Positions 26,038-35,966 are shown, numbered from the stretch's first letter. The stretch is 64,000 nucleotides of DNA from Verrucomicrobiota bacterium (GCA_947454705.1 CANGKZ010000012.1:62001-126000), one strand, 5' to 3'. Notes: a model not told the origin generated them from the letters alone. Translations and numbers: made by a program.

Positions 26038-27279
26038 TCAGAGGGCGCTGTTGCGGCCGATGCGCCAGAGTCGCTTGTCGCTGCGGACGAAGAGGGAATC
26101 TCCGGCGATCGACGGCGTTCCCACGATGATGTCCTTGAGCGGCAGTTCGCTGACCACTGCGCCGGACGGGGCGTTGGGATCCACGACTTGGACGAGGCCG
26201 TCTTCGTTGACGCAGTAGAGAAATCCGCCCGCGGAAACCGGGGTCGCACTGAACGCGCCCTTCAATCGGAGCTGCCACAGGCGGCGTCCATCCTTGGTAT
26301 CGCCGCAGGTGAGGATTCCGCCGTCGTTGAGCGTGAACACGCGTTCGCCGAGCACGACGGGGCTGGCGGTTCCCGGACGCAACTGCGCGGACCGCCACAC
26401 CTGCTTGAGGGTGCCGTCGGCGGCGGGCTCGAGCACGGTGAGTCCCTGCGAGGGCACGTAGAGGCGCCCGCCCGCGGGGGTGGTGCTGGGGAGCGTGGAG
26501 GCTCCGTCGGCGTAATTCCAACGGGTCTTGCCCGTCTTGGGATCCACGGCCACCACGCCCTTGGACGATTGGAGAATCACCGAGGTCCGGCCATCGGCTT
26601 CGCGGAAGGCAAAGGGCGAGGTCCAGTTGGCTTTCTTCGGGCGATCGAGCTTCCAGACGTTGAGACCACTCTTGGCATCGAGACCGGCGGTGAAGGATTC
26701 ACTGTCGTTTTCCACCTGGGCCACGACCACGCCATCCACAACCGCGAGCGATGAGGCCATGCCGAGCGAATTGCTGGCGTTGGGATAATCGCGTCCGAGC
26801 CCGCGGTACCAAATCAGGTTCCCGTCGAGGTCGAGCGCCACGCAGTCGTTGGAGGAAAAGAGCGCGTAGATGGCGCGTCCATCGCTGGCCGGCGACGGGG
26901 CCGCGCTTGAAATTTTCTCGTGGGTCATGGTGCGACCCGTGGCCCAGAACTTCCGCTCCCAGCGCAACGAGCCGTCGGAGAGGTTGTAGCACAGCACGTG
27001 GAGCCGCTCCTGGCGTCCGCCGCTGGAACTGGTGAGGAACACGCGGTCGCCTACCACGATCGGCGACGAGATGCCGCGTCCGGGGAGGGGCAGGGACCAC
27101 ACCAGCGAATTGGTGCTGAGAACCGAGGGCACCCGGCCGGAAGGCTGGAGCGAATCACCACCGGCTCCGCGGAACTGGGTCCAATCGGCCTGCAGCGACA
27201 GGCTTGCCACCGCCGACAAAACCAACGGAGTCAGCGAACGACGGAGGGACTTCGGGAGTTGGAAAAAAGAGGGGTTCAT
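26038..27279 (-). CDS. Secreted PQQ-type beta-propeller protein (msrP operon)
   Basis: The 413-residue protein starts at the ATG at 27279, which overlaps the upstream gene's stop by 4 bases (ATGA). A signal peptide ends near QADWTQFRG. Blades show ALDLDGNLIWYRG, AVDPKTGKTRWNYAD and VDPNAPSGAVVSEL. The WTQFRGAGGDSLQ start is like the 17153 propeller. No catalytic residues are visible. It stands between a HEAT/carbohydrate-binding-like protein and MsrP, which suggests a periplasmic unit. Confidence 0.87.
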   Translation of the reverse strand: MNPSFFQLPKSLRRSLTPLVLSAVASLSLQADWTQFRGAGGDSLQPSGRVPSVLSTNSLVWSLPLPGRGISSPIVVGDRVFLTSSSGGRQERLHVLCYNLSDGSLRWERKFWATGRTMTHEKISSAAPSPASDGRAIYALFSSNDCVALDLDGNLIWYRGLGRDYPNASNSLGMASSLAVVDGVVVAQVENDSESFTAGLDAKSGLNVWKLDRPKKANWTSPFAFREADGRTSVILQSSKGVVAVDPKTGKTRWNYADGASTLPSTTPAGGRLYVPSQGLTVLEPAADGTLKQVWRSAQLRPGTASPVVLGERVFTLNDGGILTCGDTKDGRRLWQLRLKGAFSATPVSAGGFLYCVNEDGLVQVVDPNAPSGAVVSELPLKDIIVGTPSIAGDSLFVRSDKRLWRIGRNSAL

Positions 27280-28463
27280 CGGCTGGAGAAGATGGGGTTG
27301 CCGGAGAGGTCGGTGACGCGGAGCTGGAATTCCCACTCCTTGGTCCAATCCTCCTTTTGTTCGTTCTGACAGCATTTCACGAGGATCACGTTGCGGCCCT
27401 TCTGGAGATCCACGGGCATGCGGTATTGATCGATTTCCACGCCTCGGTGGTACTCATCGCGTCCGAACAGGAATTTGCCGTTGGCCCAGACCTTCCAGCC
27501 GTCCTTGCATCCAAGGCGGATTTCGACGCGCCGTGCGGTGTCGCTCCAGAATTCGGCCACGGCATAACCGGTGACTTCCTTGATCGCGCCGTACGGGGTG
27601 TTGAAGTCCACCAGGCCGTAGTCGCTCTTGGTGGTGTAGTCGCTCCACTTCACCTTGCCGGCCTTGCCGTCGTATTCGGCGTTGGGATCAATCGATGTTT
27701 CGGGCGGGTAGGCTTTTTCAAATCCGGCGCCGGCGGTGTTGTCGAAGGGGCCGATCAATCGCCACTGGGTGACCCATCCGAACACGCGGGGCAAGTCCAC
27801 CTTTTGTCCCAATTCCTTGAGCCGGGTGGCGAGGTCTTCCACCTGATCGGCATCGCGAACGCTGGCGAGGGCCTTTTGGAAAATGGGGATCGCGGCTTCC
27901 TTGTTCTTGGCGACGGTCTCCACGCCTTGCGCAATCAGTGCGGCGACGGCCTCGCGTCGGAGGTCGGGCGAGGGATCGTTGAGAAAGCCGGGGAGTTGTT
28001 TTTGCGCGAGCGCCTTGTCCTGCTGGGACACGAGTTCGAAGGCGAGATGGCGGGCGCGGGGATGATGCTTGGTGTCGCGGGCGAAGCGGAGGAGGGCATC
28101 GACTGGAAGGGCGCGGCCTTGCGAGGTCTCGCGTTGGACGACTGCTTCGATCGCGCTGCGGATCCAGTTCAGTGAGTAGTCATTCGCCCCGTCCATGGCG
28201 GCGAGGAGGATCGGGAGAGAACGTCCATCAGCGGCGGCGACGCGTTTCCATGCGGCCGATGCGGTGGGGTTTCCCTTGCCCTCGGCGGCGACCGCCTTGA
28301 GCTCCTTCAGGGCCGACCCGAGGTCTGCCGCATGGATCGAATTTGAAACCGTGAGGGTCGCGGAAAGCGCAAGCCCGAGGAGGAAAGCCCGAGGGCGATG
28401 GGTTCGCCGGGGTTGGGCGGAAGCCGGGTGCGCGGGCCCCCCGGGGTGGAATCCGATCATCAT
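27276..28463 (-). CDS. Secreted HEAT-repeat protein with a C-terminal beta-sandwich
   Basis: 395 residues. The first 46 include a basic N-terminus and a signal helix ending at HAADLG. Helical HEAT-like repeats follow (about 50-210). The C-terminal half has FGWVTQWRLIGPFDNT, a segment seen before PA14- or glycosyl-hydrolase-like beta-sandwiches in PVC proteins, and an ...WKVWANGKFLFG motif of sugar-binding type. No catalytic signature is found. It is translationally coupled to the propeller gene (4-base overlap), so they likely act together. The start could also be Met2. Confidence 0.78.
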   Translation of the reverse strand: MMIGFHPGGPAHPASAQPRRTHRPRAFLLGLALSATLTVSNSIHAADLGSALKELKAVAAEGKGNPTASAAWKRVAAADGRSLPILLAAMDGANDYSLNWIRSAIEAVVQRETSQGRALPVDALLRFARDTKHHPRARHLAFELVSQQDKALAQKQLPGFLNDPSPDLRREAVAALIAQGVETVAKNKEAAIPIFQKALASVRDADQVEDLATRLKELGQKVDLPRVFGWVTQWRLIGPFDNTAGAGFEKAYPPETSIDPNAEYDGKAGKVKWSDYTTKSDYGLVDFNTPYGAIKEVTGYAVAEFWSDTARRVEIRLGCKDGWKVWANGKFLFGRDEYHRGVEIDQYRMPVDLQKGRNVILVKCCQNEQKEDWTKEWEFQLRVTDLSGNPIFSSR

Positions 28464-28550
28464 GGTCCCGACCGTAGCGATCGGAAGGAGGAGGACAAGT
28501 TTGGAACCAGTCCTCCCGCGGAATGTCGGACGAGCTGCAGCCCGGATTTT

Positions 28551-28695
28551 AAACCGCTGATGAACGCTGATGAACGCAAATGGGCAGAGAAGCGGTGGGG
28601 TACCGGGATGCCACGAAAACCGACCTCGGATTTCGTGGTCCTCGATTTACCTCACGGCATTCATATCTGCGTCCATCTGCGTTGATCTGCGGTTC
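28551..28695. repeat. Inverted pair of ATCTGCG phased repeats
   Basis: The left block (28551-28580) AACCGCTGATGAACGCTGATG faces the right block (28661-28695) ATCTGCGTCC ATCTGCGTTG ATCTGCGGTT over 80 bases, just downstream of clpB. The arrangement is the same as at 11811-11963. Confidence 0.6.
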
Positions 28696-28721
28696 GTTCT
28701 CTCTGTCTTTTCGAAACGCGG

Positions 28722-31325
28722 TCAGCCCTTGGTGAATTCGAGACCGTCGCCCTTGTCGGCGCGGACCACGATGGTGTCGCCGGGCTTGAACGTTCCCTTG
28801 AGCAGCTCGGAGGCGAGGGGATTCAGGAGCGAATCCTGGATCGCACGCTTCAGCGGTCGGGCTCCGAACTGTGGATCGTAGCCCTCGTCGGCCAGGCGCT
28901 TCTGCGCGTCGGGCTCGACCTGGAGGGTGAGTTGTTGCGCGGCGAGACGTTCGATCACGTGCTTCAGCTGGATGGCCACGATCTTGGTGAGCTCCGATTC
29001 ATCGAGGCTTCCGAAGATGATGGTGTCGTCCACGCGGTTGAGGAACTCGGGACGGAAGTGGCCCTTCAGCTCGGACATCACCTTGTCCTCCATGGCCTGA
29101 CGCGCGCCCACGGTGGTGCGTCCATCGAGGAAGTATTCCTGGATGATCGGCGACCCAATGTTCGAGGTCATGATCACGATGGTGTTCTTGAAATCCACGG
29201 TGCGGCCCTGGCCGTCGGTGAGGCGTCCATCGTCGAGCACCTGGAGGAGCAGATTGAACACGTCGGGATGCGCCTTCTCGATTTCGTCGAAGAGCACCAC
29301 CGAGTACGGGCGGCGCCGGATGGCCTCGCTGAGCTGGCCGCCTTCGTCGTATCCCACGTAGCCCGGAGGGGCGCCGACGAGACGGGAGACAGCGTGCTTC
29401 TCCATGTATTCCGACATGTCGATGCGCACCAAGGCCTGATCGTCGTCGAACAGGAATTCGGCGAGGGCACGGGCGAGTTCGGTTTTTCCAACGCCGGTGG
29501 GGCCGAGGAAAATGAAGGATCCAATGGGACGGTTCGGATCCCCAAGACCCGACCGGGCGCGGCGAACGGCGTCGGACACGGCCCGGACGGCACTCGACTG
29601 ACCGATCACGCGTTGGGTCAGTCGTTCCTCCATTCGAACCAACTTGTCGCGCTCGCCTTCGAGCAGCCGGGTGACCGGAATGCCGGTCCACGAGGCCACC
29701 ACGCGGGCGATGTCCTCCTCGGTCACTTCCTGGCGAAGGAGCGTCGCGCGATTCGTAGCCAGCGCGGTCTGCTTTTCCACGGCGACGAGTTTCTTTTCGA
29801 GGTCGGGAATGCGCCCGTACTGGATCTCGGCCGCCGCGTGGAGGTCTCCCTTGCGGCTCGCCTTCTCCAGATCGGTCCGCGCCTGTTCGAGCTGCGCGGC
29901 GATCACGCTCACGGCGTTGATGGCGGCTTTTTCATTCTGCCACTGCGCGGTGAGTGCGGTGGAGCGTTCCTTCAGATTGGCGAGGTCGCCCTCGATCTTG
30001 CGCAGGCGTTCGCGGCTGATGTCGTCCTTTTCCTTGGCCAGCGATGCACGCTCGATTTCGAGCTGCAGAATCTGACGGTCGAGCCGGTCGATGTCGGTGG
30101 GCTTGGAATCGAGATCCATCTTCAACCGCGACGCGGATTCATCGACAAGGTCCACCGCCTTGTCGGGGAGGAAGCGGTCGGCGATGTAGCGATTCGACAG
30201 CGTGGCGGCGGCGACGAGGGCGGAGTCCTGGATGCGGACGCCGTGATGGGTTTCGTAGCGCTCCTTGAGTCCGCGAAGGATGGCGATGGTGTTTTCGACC
30301 GTCGGTTCCGCCACCTGCACGGGCTGGAAGCGACGTTCGAGCGCGGGGTCCTTCTCGATGTGTTTGCGGTATTCATCGAGCGTGGTGGCGCCCACGCAGC
30401 GCAGTTCACCGCGGGCGAGCTGTGGCTTGAGCATGTTGGCGGCATCAGCTGCGCCTTCTGCGTTGCCGGCTCCGACGATGGTGTGGAGTTCGTCGATGAA
30501 GAGAATGATCTGCCCCTGCGCCGAGGTGACCTCTTTCAGGAAGGCCTTGAGACGGTCCTCGAATTCGCCGCGGTACTTTGCGCCGGCGATCATGGCCCCG
30601 ATGTCCATCGAGATGACGCGCTTGTTCTTGAGCGATTCCGGAACGTCGCCATCGACGATGCGCCGGGCGAGTCCCTCCACGATGGCCGTCTTGCCCACGC
30701 CGGGTTCGCCGATGAGCACCGGGTTGTTCTTGGTGCGCCGGGTGAGCACCTGCATGACACGACGGATCTCGTCGTCACGCCCGATGACCGGATCAATCTT
30801 GCCCTGCCGCGCAAGGGCGGTGAGGTCTTTGCCGTATTTTTCGAGGGCTTGGAATTTGTCCTCCGGGGTGGCGTCGGTGACCCGCTGGTTTCCCCGCAAT
30901 TCGACCAACGCCTTGAGGACGGCGTCGGGCTTGATCTGATGCCGATCGAGAATCTTCCCGAGGCTGGTGCCGCCCTTGTGGATGAGGGCGAGCAGCAGGT
31001 GCTCGGTGGACACGTACTCGTCCTTGAGTTTCGCCGCCTCGGCCGGCACTGCGGTCAGCGTGTTCTGGAGATCCTGGCTGGGGTAAACGGAATTGGATCC
31101 CTGGACCTTAGGTCGACGCGAGAGCTCGGCCTCGAGATCGGCGGTCAGCTTGGCTGCGTTGACGCCGAGCTTCTGAAGCAACTGGGGGACGAATCCCTCA
31201 GGCTGCAATGCGAGGGCGAGCAGAAGGTGTTCGGAATCCAGTTGCTGGTGCGTGCGCTCCTGCGCGAGCGCCTGCGCGGATTGAAGGGCCTCCTGGGCTT
31301 TGAGTGTCCATTTGTCGAGCTGCAT
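28722..31325 (-). CDS. clpB: ATP-dependent chaperone ClpB
   Basis: ClpB is a hexameric AAA+ disaggregase working with DnaK. The 867-residue protein is normal size: N-terminal ClpN repeats (about 1-145), AAA-1 with Walker [10 protein letters not shown] and FIDELHT, a coiled-coil middle domain (about 400-530), and AAA-2 with [11 protein letters not shown] and the [12 protein letters not shown] segment. The ATG at 31325 ([14 protein letters not shown]) is the usual start. Upstream on the minus strand lie GTTGAAA and, 3 bases on, TGGCAC-N5-GTGC. This resembles a heat-shock -35 or a sigma-54 -24/-12 element, but the evidence is weak. Confidence 0.97.
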   Translation of the reverse strand: MQLDKWTLKAQEALQSAQALAQERTHQQLDSEHLLLALALQPEGFVPQLLQKLGVNAAKLTADLEAELSRRPKVQGSNSVYPSQDLQNTLTAVPAEAAKLKDEYVSTEHLLLALIHKGGTSLGKILDRHQIKPDAVLKALVELRGNQRVTDATPEDKFQALEKYGKDLTALARQGKIDPVIGRDDEIRRVMQVLTRRTKNNPVLIGEPGVGKTAIVEGLARRIVDGDVPESLKNKRVISMDIGAMIAGAKYRGEFEDRLKAFLKEVTSAQGQIILFIDELHTIVGAGNAEGAADAANMLKPQLARGELRCVGATTLDEYRKHIEKDPALERRFQPVQVAEPTVENTIAILRGLKERYETHHGVRIQDSALVAAATLSNRYIADRFLPDKAVDLVDESASRLKMDLDSKPTDIDRLDRQILQLEIERASLAKEKDDISRERLRKIEGDLANLKERSTALTAQWQNEKAAINAVSVIAAQLEQARTDLEKASRKGDLHAAAEIQYGRIPDLEKKLVAVEKQTALATNRATLLRQEVTEEDIARVVASWTGIPVTRLLEGERDKLVRMEERLTQRVIGQSSAVRAVSDAVRRARSGLGDPNRPIGSFIFLGPTGVGKTELARALAEFLFDDDQALVRIDMSEYMEKHAVSRLVGAPPGYVGYDEGGQLSEAIRRRPYSVVLFDEIEKAHPDVFNLLLQVLDDGRLTDGQGRTVDFKNTIVIMTSNIGSPIIQEYFLDGRTTVGARQAMEDKVMSELKGHFRPEFLNRVDDTIIFGSLDESELTKIVAIQLKHVIERLAAQQLTLQVEPDAQKRLADEGYDPQFGARPLKRAIQDSLLNPLASELLKGTFKPGDTIVVRADKGDGLEFTKG

Positions 31326-31529
31326 GCCCCGGTAGTTGCACAGGGAGTGCCAGTCTTTCAACGCCCGTATTTGCGGGGCTTTACGCGCGTATCAAAAAAG
31401 ATCCGCGCCGGGTGGGACGAGCGGGCTGGCGCGGGGCGTGTCGCATCGGCTCATCGTGGCACGCCTCGGTGCCGCGTGCCGGGCCCGGGGAAATCGGCGG
31501 CGATTCCACCGACCCATCCAGGGCGCTTT

Positions 31530-31853
31530 TCAGTAGCGCGGGACCGATGGATCGACCTCGAGGCTCCAGCGGTCGATGCCGCCGGTGAGGTTGGAAAGCT
31601 TGGTGAAGCCGACGGCCCGGAGGTATCCGATGGCGTGGGCGCTCCGGACGCCGTGGTGGCAATACACCACGACGTCGCGTTCGCGCCAGTCGTCGAGCTC
31701 CCCGTGTCGATCCGGAATGTCGGCCAGCGGGATGAGCCGCGAGCCGGGCAGGGAGCAGTAGCCGTGTTCCTCCGGCTCCCGCACGTCGAGCAGCATGGGC
31801 GGGTTCTCCGACTCCAGCAGTTGGCTGAGTTCCGTGGGGGAAATGGTGGCCAT
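31530..31853 (-). CDS. Rhodanese-domain protein
   Basis: This 107-residue single-domain rhodanese has the active-site loop CHHGVRS at Cys65-Ser71 and the LLDVREPEEH motif at 21-30. A DxRExxE-type first motif with this loop is characteristic of sulfurtransferases such as GlpE-like or MoeB/ThiF-associated proteins. No partner is obvious; trxB lies just upstream in the same direction (52-bp gap), so they may be cotranscribed and linked to thiol metabolism. Confidence 0.9.
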   Translation of the reverse strand: MATISPTELSQLLESENPPMLLDVREPEEHGYCSLPGSRLIPLADIPDRHGELDDWRERDVVVYCHHGVRSAHAIGYLRAVGFTKLSNLTGGIDRWSLEVDPSVPRY

Positions 31854-31905
31854 GGCTTGGAGCGTCGGGACTTGGGGGAACGGCGAAGCGAATCGTTTCG
31901 ACGCG

Positions 31906-32835
31906 TCAGGCGTGGAGTCCGGCCAGGAAGCGTTCGGCCTCGATGGCGGCGGAGCATCCCATGCCGGCGGCCGTGATGGCCTGGCGATAGACGGAGTCGG
32001 CGCAATCGCCGGCCACGAACACGCCCGGAACCGAGGTGGCGGTGCCCTTGCCGAGGACGAAATAGCCGGCGTCGTCGAGGGTCAGTTGACCGCGGAACAA
32101 CTCGGTGTTGGGGACGTGGCCCACGGCGACGAACAGGCCCTTGCACTCAAGGGTGCTCTCGACGCCGGTCTTGAGATTCTTGAGGCCGACCCCGGTGACC
32201 TTGCCGGTGGTGACGTCCTGCACGGAGGTGACCACGGAGTCCCAGACCATCTTGATCTTGGGATTGGCGAGGGTGCGCTCGGCCATGATGCGCGAGGCGC
32301 GGAGGGTGTCGCGACGGTGCACGAGGTACACGGTCGAGGCAAAGCGGGTGAGGTAGTTGGCCTCTTCGCATGCGGAGTCGCCGCCGCCAACCACGACCAG
32401 CGGCTGGTTGCGGAACATGGGCAGGGCGCCGTCGCAGGTGGCGCAGTAGGTGACGCCCTTCTTCTCCAGCTCGTGCTCGCCCGGGATGCCGAGGTGCTTG
32501 TGGCCGGCGCCGCTGGCGATGATGAGCGTCTTGGTCTCGATGGTCTCGCCGTCGATCAGCAGGCGGATCGGCTGATGGCGCAGGTCCACCGTTTCAACCG
32601 TACCAAATTTGACCTTCGCGCCGAACTTCTCGGCCTGGGCCTGCATGCGGGTCATCAGCTCGTAGCCGTCGATTCCATCGGGGAATCCGGGGAAATTCTC
32701 CACGATGCTGGTGGTCGTCAAAAGTCCGCCGGGCATGGTGCCGGTGAGGACCAGGGGGGCGAGATTTGCGCGGGCGGTGTAGATGGCGGCGGTGAGGCCG
32801 GCGCAGCCGGTGCCGATGATGACGACGTTTTCCAT
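31906..32835 (-). CDS. trxB: Thioredoxin reductase
   Basis: This 309-residue low-molecular-weight thioredoxin reductase uses FAD and NADPH to reduce thioredoxin. The redox pair is Cys131-x2-Cys134 in CATCDGALP. FAD binding is at IIGTGCAGLTAA (with Cys11 where Pro is usual) and the NADPH site is VVGGGDSACEEA. The second FAD region, GDCADSVYRQAITAAGMGCSAA, is standard. The usual GGQLTTT reads GGLLTTT here. No thioredoxin gene is adjacent. Confidence 0.96.
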   Translation of the reverse strand: MENVVIIGTGCAGLTAAIYTARANLAPLVLTGTMPGGLLTTTSIVENFPGFPDGIDGYELMTRMQAQAEKFGAKVKFGTVETVDLRHQPIRLLIDGETIETKTLIIASGAGHKHLGIPGEHELEKKGVTYCATCDGALPMFRNQPLVVVGGGDSACEEANYLTRFASTVYLVHRRDTLRASRIMAERTLANPKIKMVWDSVVTSVQDVTTGKVTGVGLKNLKTGVESTLECKGLFVAVGHVPNTELFRGQLTLDDAGYFVLGKGTATSVPGVFVAGDCADSVYRQAITAAGMGCSAAIEAERFLAGLHA

Positions 32836-32905
32836 AAAGCGGCCGGACGTTAGGGTCGGAGCGACCGGACGGCAAGTGAGGGGACGAAGAAAGACCGGGA
32901 GTAGT

Positions 32906-33886
32906 TCAGAGGCAGCTCAGCAGTCCGCCGGCGAGCGCGGCGGCCCAGAGGGTCATGACGGCCGAAGGTCTGGACATGCCGGCGCGGACCAGTCGGTGGG
33001 AAAAATGCTGATTGTCGCCGATCCAGAACGGTTTTCCGGCCCGGGTGCGAATCCAAACCACGCTGGCGAGGTCGAGCAACGGGACCGCCAGGACAATCAG
33101 CGGATGGAACACTGCGAGCCGGGAGGGATGGGTGAGCTTGGTGGAATAGAAGTGCGGGAGGATGGCGAGCACGGCGAGGAGGAAGCCGACCAGGTGGCTG
33201 CCGGAATCGCCGAGGAACACCGTGGCCCGCGGGAAATTGTAGGGCAGAAATCCCAGCAGCGCTCCGGCGACGAGCAGGGCCATGGATCCGACCAGATATT
33301 GTCCGTTTCGCGCCGCGATGATCCCGAAGCTGAGCGCGGCGATCATTCCGAGCCCGCCGCAGAGGCCGTTCATGTTGTCGTTGAAATTCAGCGCATTGGT
33401 CACCGTGAGGATCCACAACACGGTGATGAAGTAACTGAACGCCACACTGGGAACGAACAGCGTCACCCGCACTCCGGCGGCGGCGACGAGCAGGGCCACG
33501 GCGCACTGGCCGCAGAACTTCACCGACGGACGAAGCTCCCTCAGATCATCCCACGCCCCGAGGGCGACCATGCCCGCCGCCCCGACCAGGATGGCCAGCA
33601 ACTGGGGCGCACGGCGGCCGAGTCCGTAGGCGAGCTTCCCCACGGCATCGGGATCGAGCCACCGGAAGTGAACCGCGATCCAGGCACCGAGAAGAACGGT
33701 GATTACACCCGTAAACACCGCGGGGCCTCCGGCGAGGGCGACGGGGGTGTGGTGGATCTTGCGATGGCCCGGGTCATCGACCCAGCCGCGGCGCTGGCAA
33801 AGCGACCGCCAGAGTGGCACGGCCATGACGGTTGCCGCGAACGCGCCCAGGAAGGCGAGCAGGTAGGCGTTGAGCGGAAAGGTCAT
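32906..33886 (-). CDS. WecA/MraY-type glycosyl-1-phosphate transferase (glycosyltransferase 4 family)
   Basis: The 326-residue multi-spanning protein transfers a sugar-1-phosphate to undecaprenyl phosphate in the inner membrane, starting cell-envelope polysaccharide synthesis. Motifs include DDPGHRKIHHTPVA at about 37-50, GAWDDLRELRPS, NALNFNDNMNG (catalytic Asp) and VFLGDSGSHLVGF, and a loop with DNQHFSHRL. It lacks the features that would make it definitely WecA. The 540-bp upstream region has no gene. Confidence 0.9.
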   Translation of the reverse strand: MTFPLNAYLLAFLGAFAATVMAVPLWRSLCQRRGWVDDPGHRKIHHTPVALAGGPAVFTGVITVLLGAWIAVHFRWLDPDAVGKLAYGLGRRAPQLLAILVGAAGMVALGAWDDLRELRPSVKFCGQCAVALLVAAAGVRVTLFVPSVAFSYFITVLWILTVTNALNFNDNMNGLCGGLGMIAALSFGIIAARNGQYLVGSMALLVAGALLGFLPYNFPRATVFLGDSGSHLVGFLLAVLAILPHFYSTKLTHPSRLAVFHPLIVLAVPLLDLASVVWIRTRAGKPFWIGDNQHFSHRLVRAGMSRPSAVMTLWAAALAGGLLSCL

Positions 33887-34430
33887 GGGGAAAAAGCGTA
33901 TCCAGCCGCAACCTCCGGGGAAAGCGTTTCAAAAATCCTGATCAACATGTGCTTTAGAAATACGCGGGCCTTCCGATAGAATAAGTGTGAGAAACGCTGC
34001 GGTGGCTCCGAGGGGGGCAGGCCGCGCGGCCCGCTCGTGAGGCGGGTGAAGGCAGTGTTGGTGAGGAGATGGAGAACCGGGTCCTGCCCGTGGCCACAAG
34101 CTGGCCCACGAGGGTGGATCAGGTTGCCGGACGTCACCCACGCTTCCGGACTTTTCACACCGACGACATCGCCGTTCCAACCAGGTATGGATTGCAATCC
34201 ACCCTGAGGGCGATTGTCCGGAACCCGATTTTCGGATGCGGTCGCTTGGCCCGTAAGGGTTGAGTTCAACCGGCACTGGAAGGAGCCTGAGAAGGCAGTC
34301 GGGCCGGGAGACTGTGGAAGGACTCCCGGCCCGACCCGTATCTCCGGGAAAATGGGTCGCAACGGCCCGCCAGAAAACCCGGTGTTCCAATTTTGATCCT
34401 TATTCTTATTCCCCACCCACGAACCGCCGC
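33887..34430. other. Non-coding interval with several strong stem-loops, possible structured RNA
   Basis: This 544-base gap has no convincing gene. An open frame on the minus strand (33883-34416) has no motif and mixed codon use. Several hairpins are visible: the palindrome GGCCGCGCGGCC (34020-34031), CCCGC/GCGGG (34030-34046), CGTGGCC/GGCCCACG (34089-34110), the palindrome TGGATTGCAATCCA (34188-34201), GGTTGA/TCAACC (34257-34270) and a perfect 13-bp stem (34298-34310 with 34323-34335). I could not match it to RNase P, tmRNA, 6S or SRP RNA. Confidence 0.4.
34298..34335. repeat. Perfect 13-bp stem-loop
   Basis: GTCGGGCCGGGAG (34298-34310) pairs perfectly with CTCCCGGCCCGAC (34323-34335) around a 12-base loop. 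There is no T-run on either side, so it is not a standard intrinsic terminator. It is about 95 bases past the stop of the uronate-isomerase-like gene. Confidence 0.7.
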
Positions 34431-35714
34431 TTAGTCCGCGATGCCTCGTGACCGTGCCTGCGGACTCTCAAACAACACTTCGCGGGCCAGCGTGAGCGCC
34501 TGATCGATGTCGTATTGTCCCTGCTGGATCCGTTGCTCGAGGAATCGTCCCTGTTCATTCCGCACGAACACGGCCCGCGCGTGAGCCCATTCCACGCACG
34601 CGGCTTCCGAGCCGAAGGCCGAGAATCGCGCGGTCGGGAGCAGGTCGAACCGTTCGGCCAGCATGGATTGAAGGCAGCCGGGGTGAATCAACGGCGGGGT
34701 GATCCCGGCGAGATTCAAATTGGGCACTTCGGGTGCGAGGGCGCAGAGGGCGGAATTCGAGGCCGCATCGGTGACCTGCGCGTGAAAACGAAGGTGGGGA
34801 TGACGCCGCGTCCACGATGCCATGGAGGGAACGGCTTCCATCCCCAACCGAATCTGGATCGCGAGTTCGTTGCCCCGTGAGGCAAGCGCATCGAACAGCG
34901 AGTTCAGGACGTAGGCCGTGAACACATCGCGTTCGTGGACGCCGGCCGATTCGCGTCGCGCCAGCGCGGCGGTCATCTCGGCTGTGGTGGGAATGGTGGA
35001 AGCGAGCGGATTCGAGACTTCGAGTCGCAGCACGGTGGCCCGGGATTGGAGAACGGAGCCAACGAAATGATCGAGCGCGGCGTGAACATCGTCGAGGCTG
35101 CGGATCACCCGGTAGGTAGGTGGACGCACTTCGGATTCGCGCGGGCAGGGGCCCTCGGGTTCGCGTCCCCAAGTGCGTTCCAATTCGTAAACGGCGGTGT
35201 CGAACTCTCCCGCACGAGCACGCGCGAACTCCGCCCAGCGGAGCGTGTAGGTGAAGAGATCGTCGGCCTGGCCGAGTCCGCGCAAATGCAGCGGCGTCGC
35301 CAGCCGGTGAATCCGCGCCCGCTGCAACACCGTCCGCGGCCAGTCGGGATCCCGGCTCCGCTGTCCGATGAGGTCATCGAGCTCGAGCCAGTTCGACGTG
35401 GTGAGCGGTTCCTCCCAATCGTAGAGATCGCTCAGCAGGGTCCGAAGATTCCACGCCGCAATGGTTCCATGGATTCGCGACAGAATTGGGACCACCGACT
35501 CCACCCACGATTTCGATTGTTCCCGATCATCGCCGACCCGTCGGGGGCGGGGCGCGCCTGCGGATCGAAGGGCGGACACCATGACCGAATCTGAGAGCAG
35601 ATCGTGCAGCCCGCGTGCGGAAAGGGTGGATCCGTGCAGGCACGCCGAGTCGTCGAACAGAGGGACTTCCTCCAGACGCGTCTGCAGATCGATGTGGGCA
35701 CGGGGCGAAGACAT
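34431..35714 (-). CDS. Uronate-isomerase-like amidohydrolase-fold protein, metal site degenerate
   Basis: The 427-residue protein has segments like PVC glucuronate-isomerase relatives: HGTIAAWNLRTLLSDLYDW, then TTSNWLELDDLIGQRSRDPDW, and the RSLDDVHAALDHFVGSVL and IHPGCLQSMLAERFDL regions. Normal relatives begin with a Zn-binding His-x-His after an acidic residue; here the corresponding part is PLFDDSACLHGSTLSARGL, so the metal ligands look lost or moved. It is possibly inactive or changed in function. The assignment is by eye. The ATG at 35714 begins MSSPRAHIDLQTRL. It diverges from the sugar-dehydrogenase-like gene. Confidence 0.55.
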   Translation of the reverse strand: MSSPRAHIDLQTRLEEVPLFDDSACLHGSTLSARGLHDLLSDSVMVSALRSAGAPRPRRVGDDREQSKSWVESVVPILSRIHGTIAAWNLRTLLSDLYDWEEPLTTSNWLELDDLIGQRSRDPDWPRTVLQRARIHRLATPLHLRGLGQADDLFTYTLRWAEFARARAGEFDTAVYELERTWGREPEGPCPRESEVRPPTYRVIRSLDDVHAALDHFVGSVLQSRATVLRLEVSNPLASTIPTTAEMTAALARRESAGVHERDVFTAYVLNSLFDALASRGNELAIQIRLGMEAVPSMASWTRRHPHLRFHAQVTDAASNSALCALAPEVPNLNLAGITPPLIHPGCLQSMLAERFDLLPTARFSAFGSEAACVEWAHARAVFVRNEQGRFLEQRIQQGQYDIDQALTLAREVLFESPQARSRGIAD

Positions 35715-35966
35715 GGCGGGCGAAGAGTTCGGCGCGATTCCAGCTTTTGCAGAACAGGAATGCAGTCTAGCCAACGCGATTCGGGGTTTCGAGCACAAGT
35801 CTGGGGACTTTCCCCCAAACGATCGGGGGGGATTCCCTGTTTTTGCAAAAAGAGCCTCCGCTATGAAACCCGCCAACGCTCCCACGCGTCTCGGCGAGCA
35901 ATGGTGTCGTGTTGCCGCAACAATGTTCCACAATTCCTGCGCTGGGAGTTGGTTTTTCAACGCCTG

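Noticed and set aside
28932-31976. Open frame of 1014 residues on the + strand opposite clpB
   Set aside because: Antisense shadow. ClpB is complete on the other strand.
33883-34416. 177-residue open frame on the - strand whose stop overlaps the WecA-type gene start by ATGA
   Set aside because: No domain, no signal or membrane pattern, mixed codon use, and the interval has several perfect hairpins. The overlap alone is not enough to support it.
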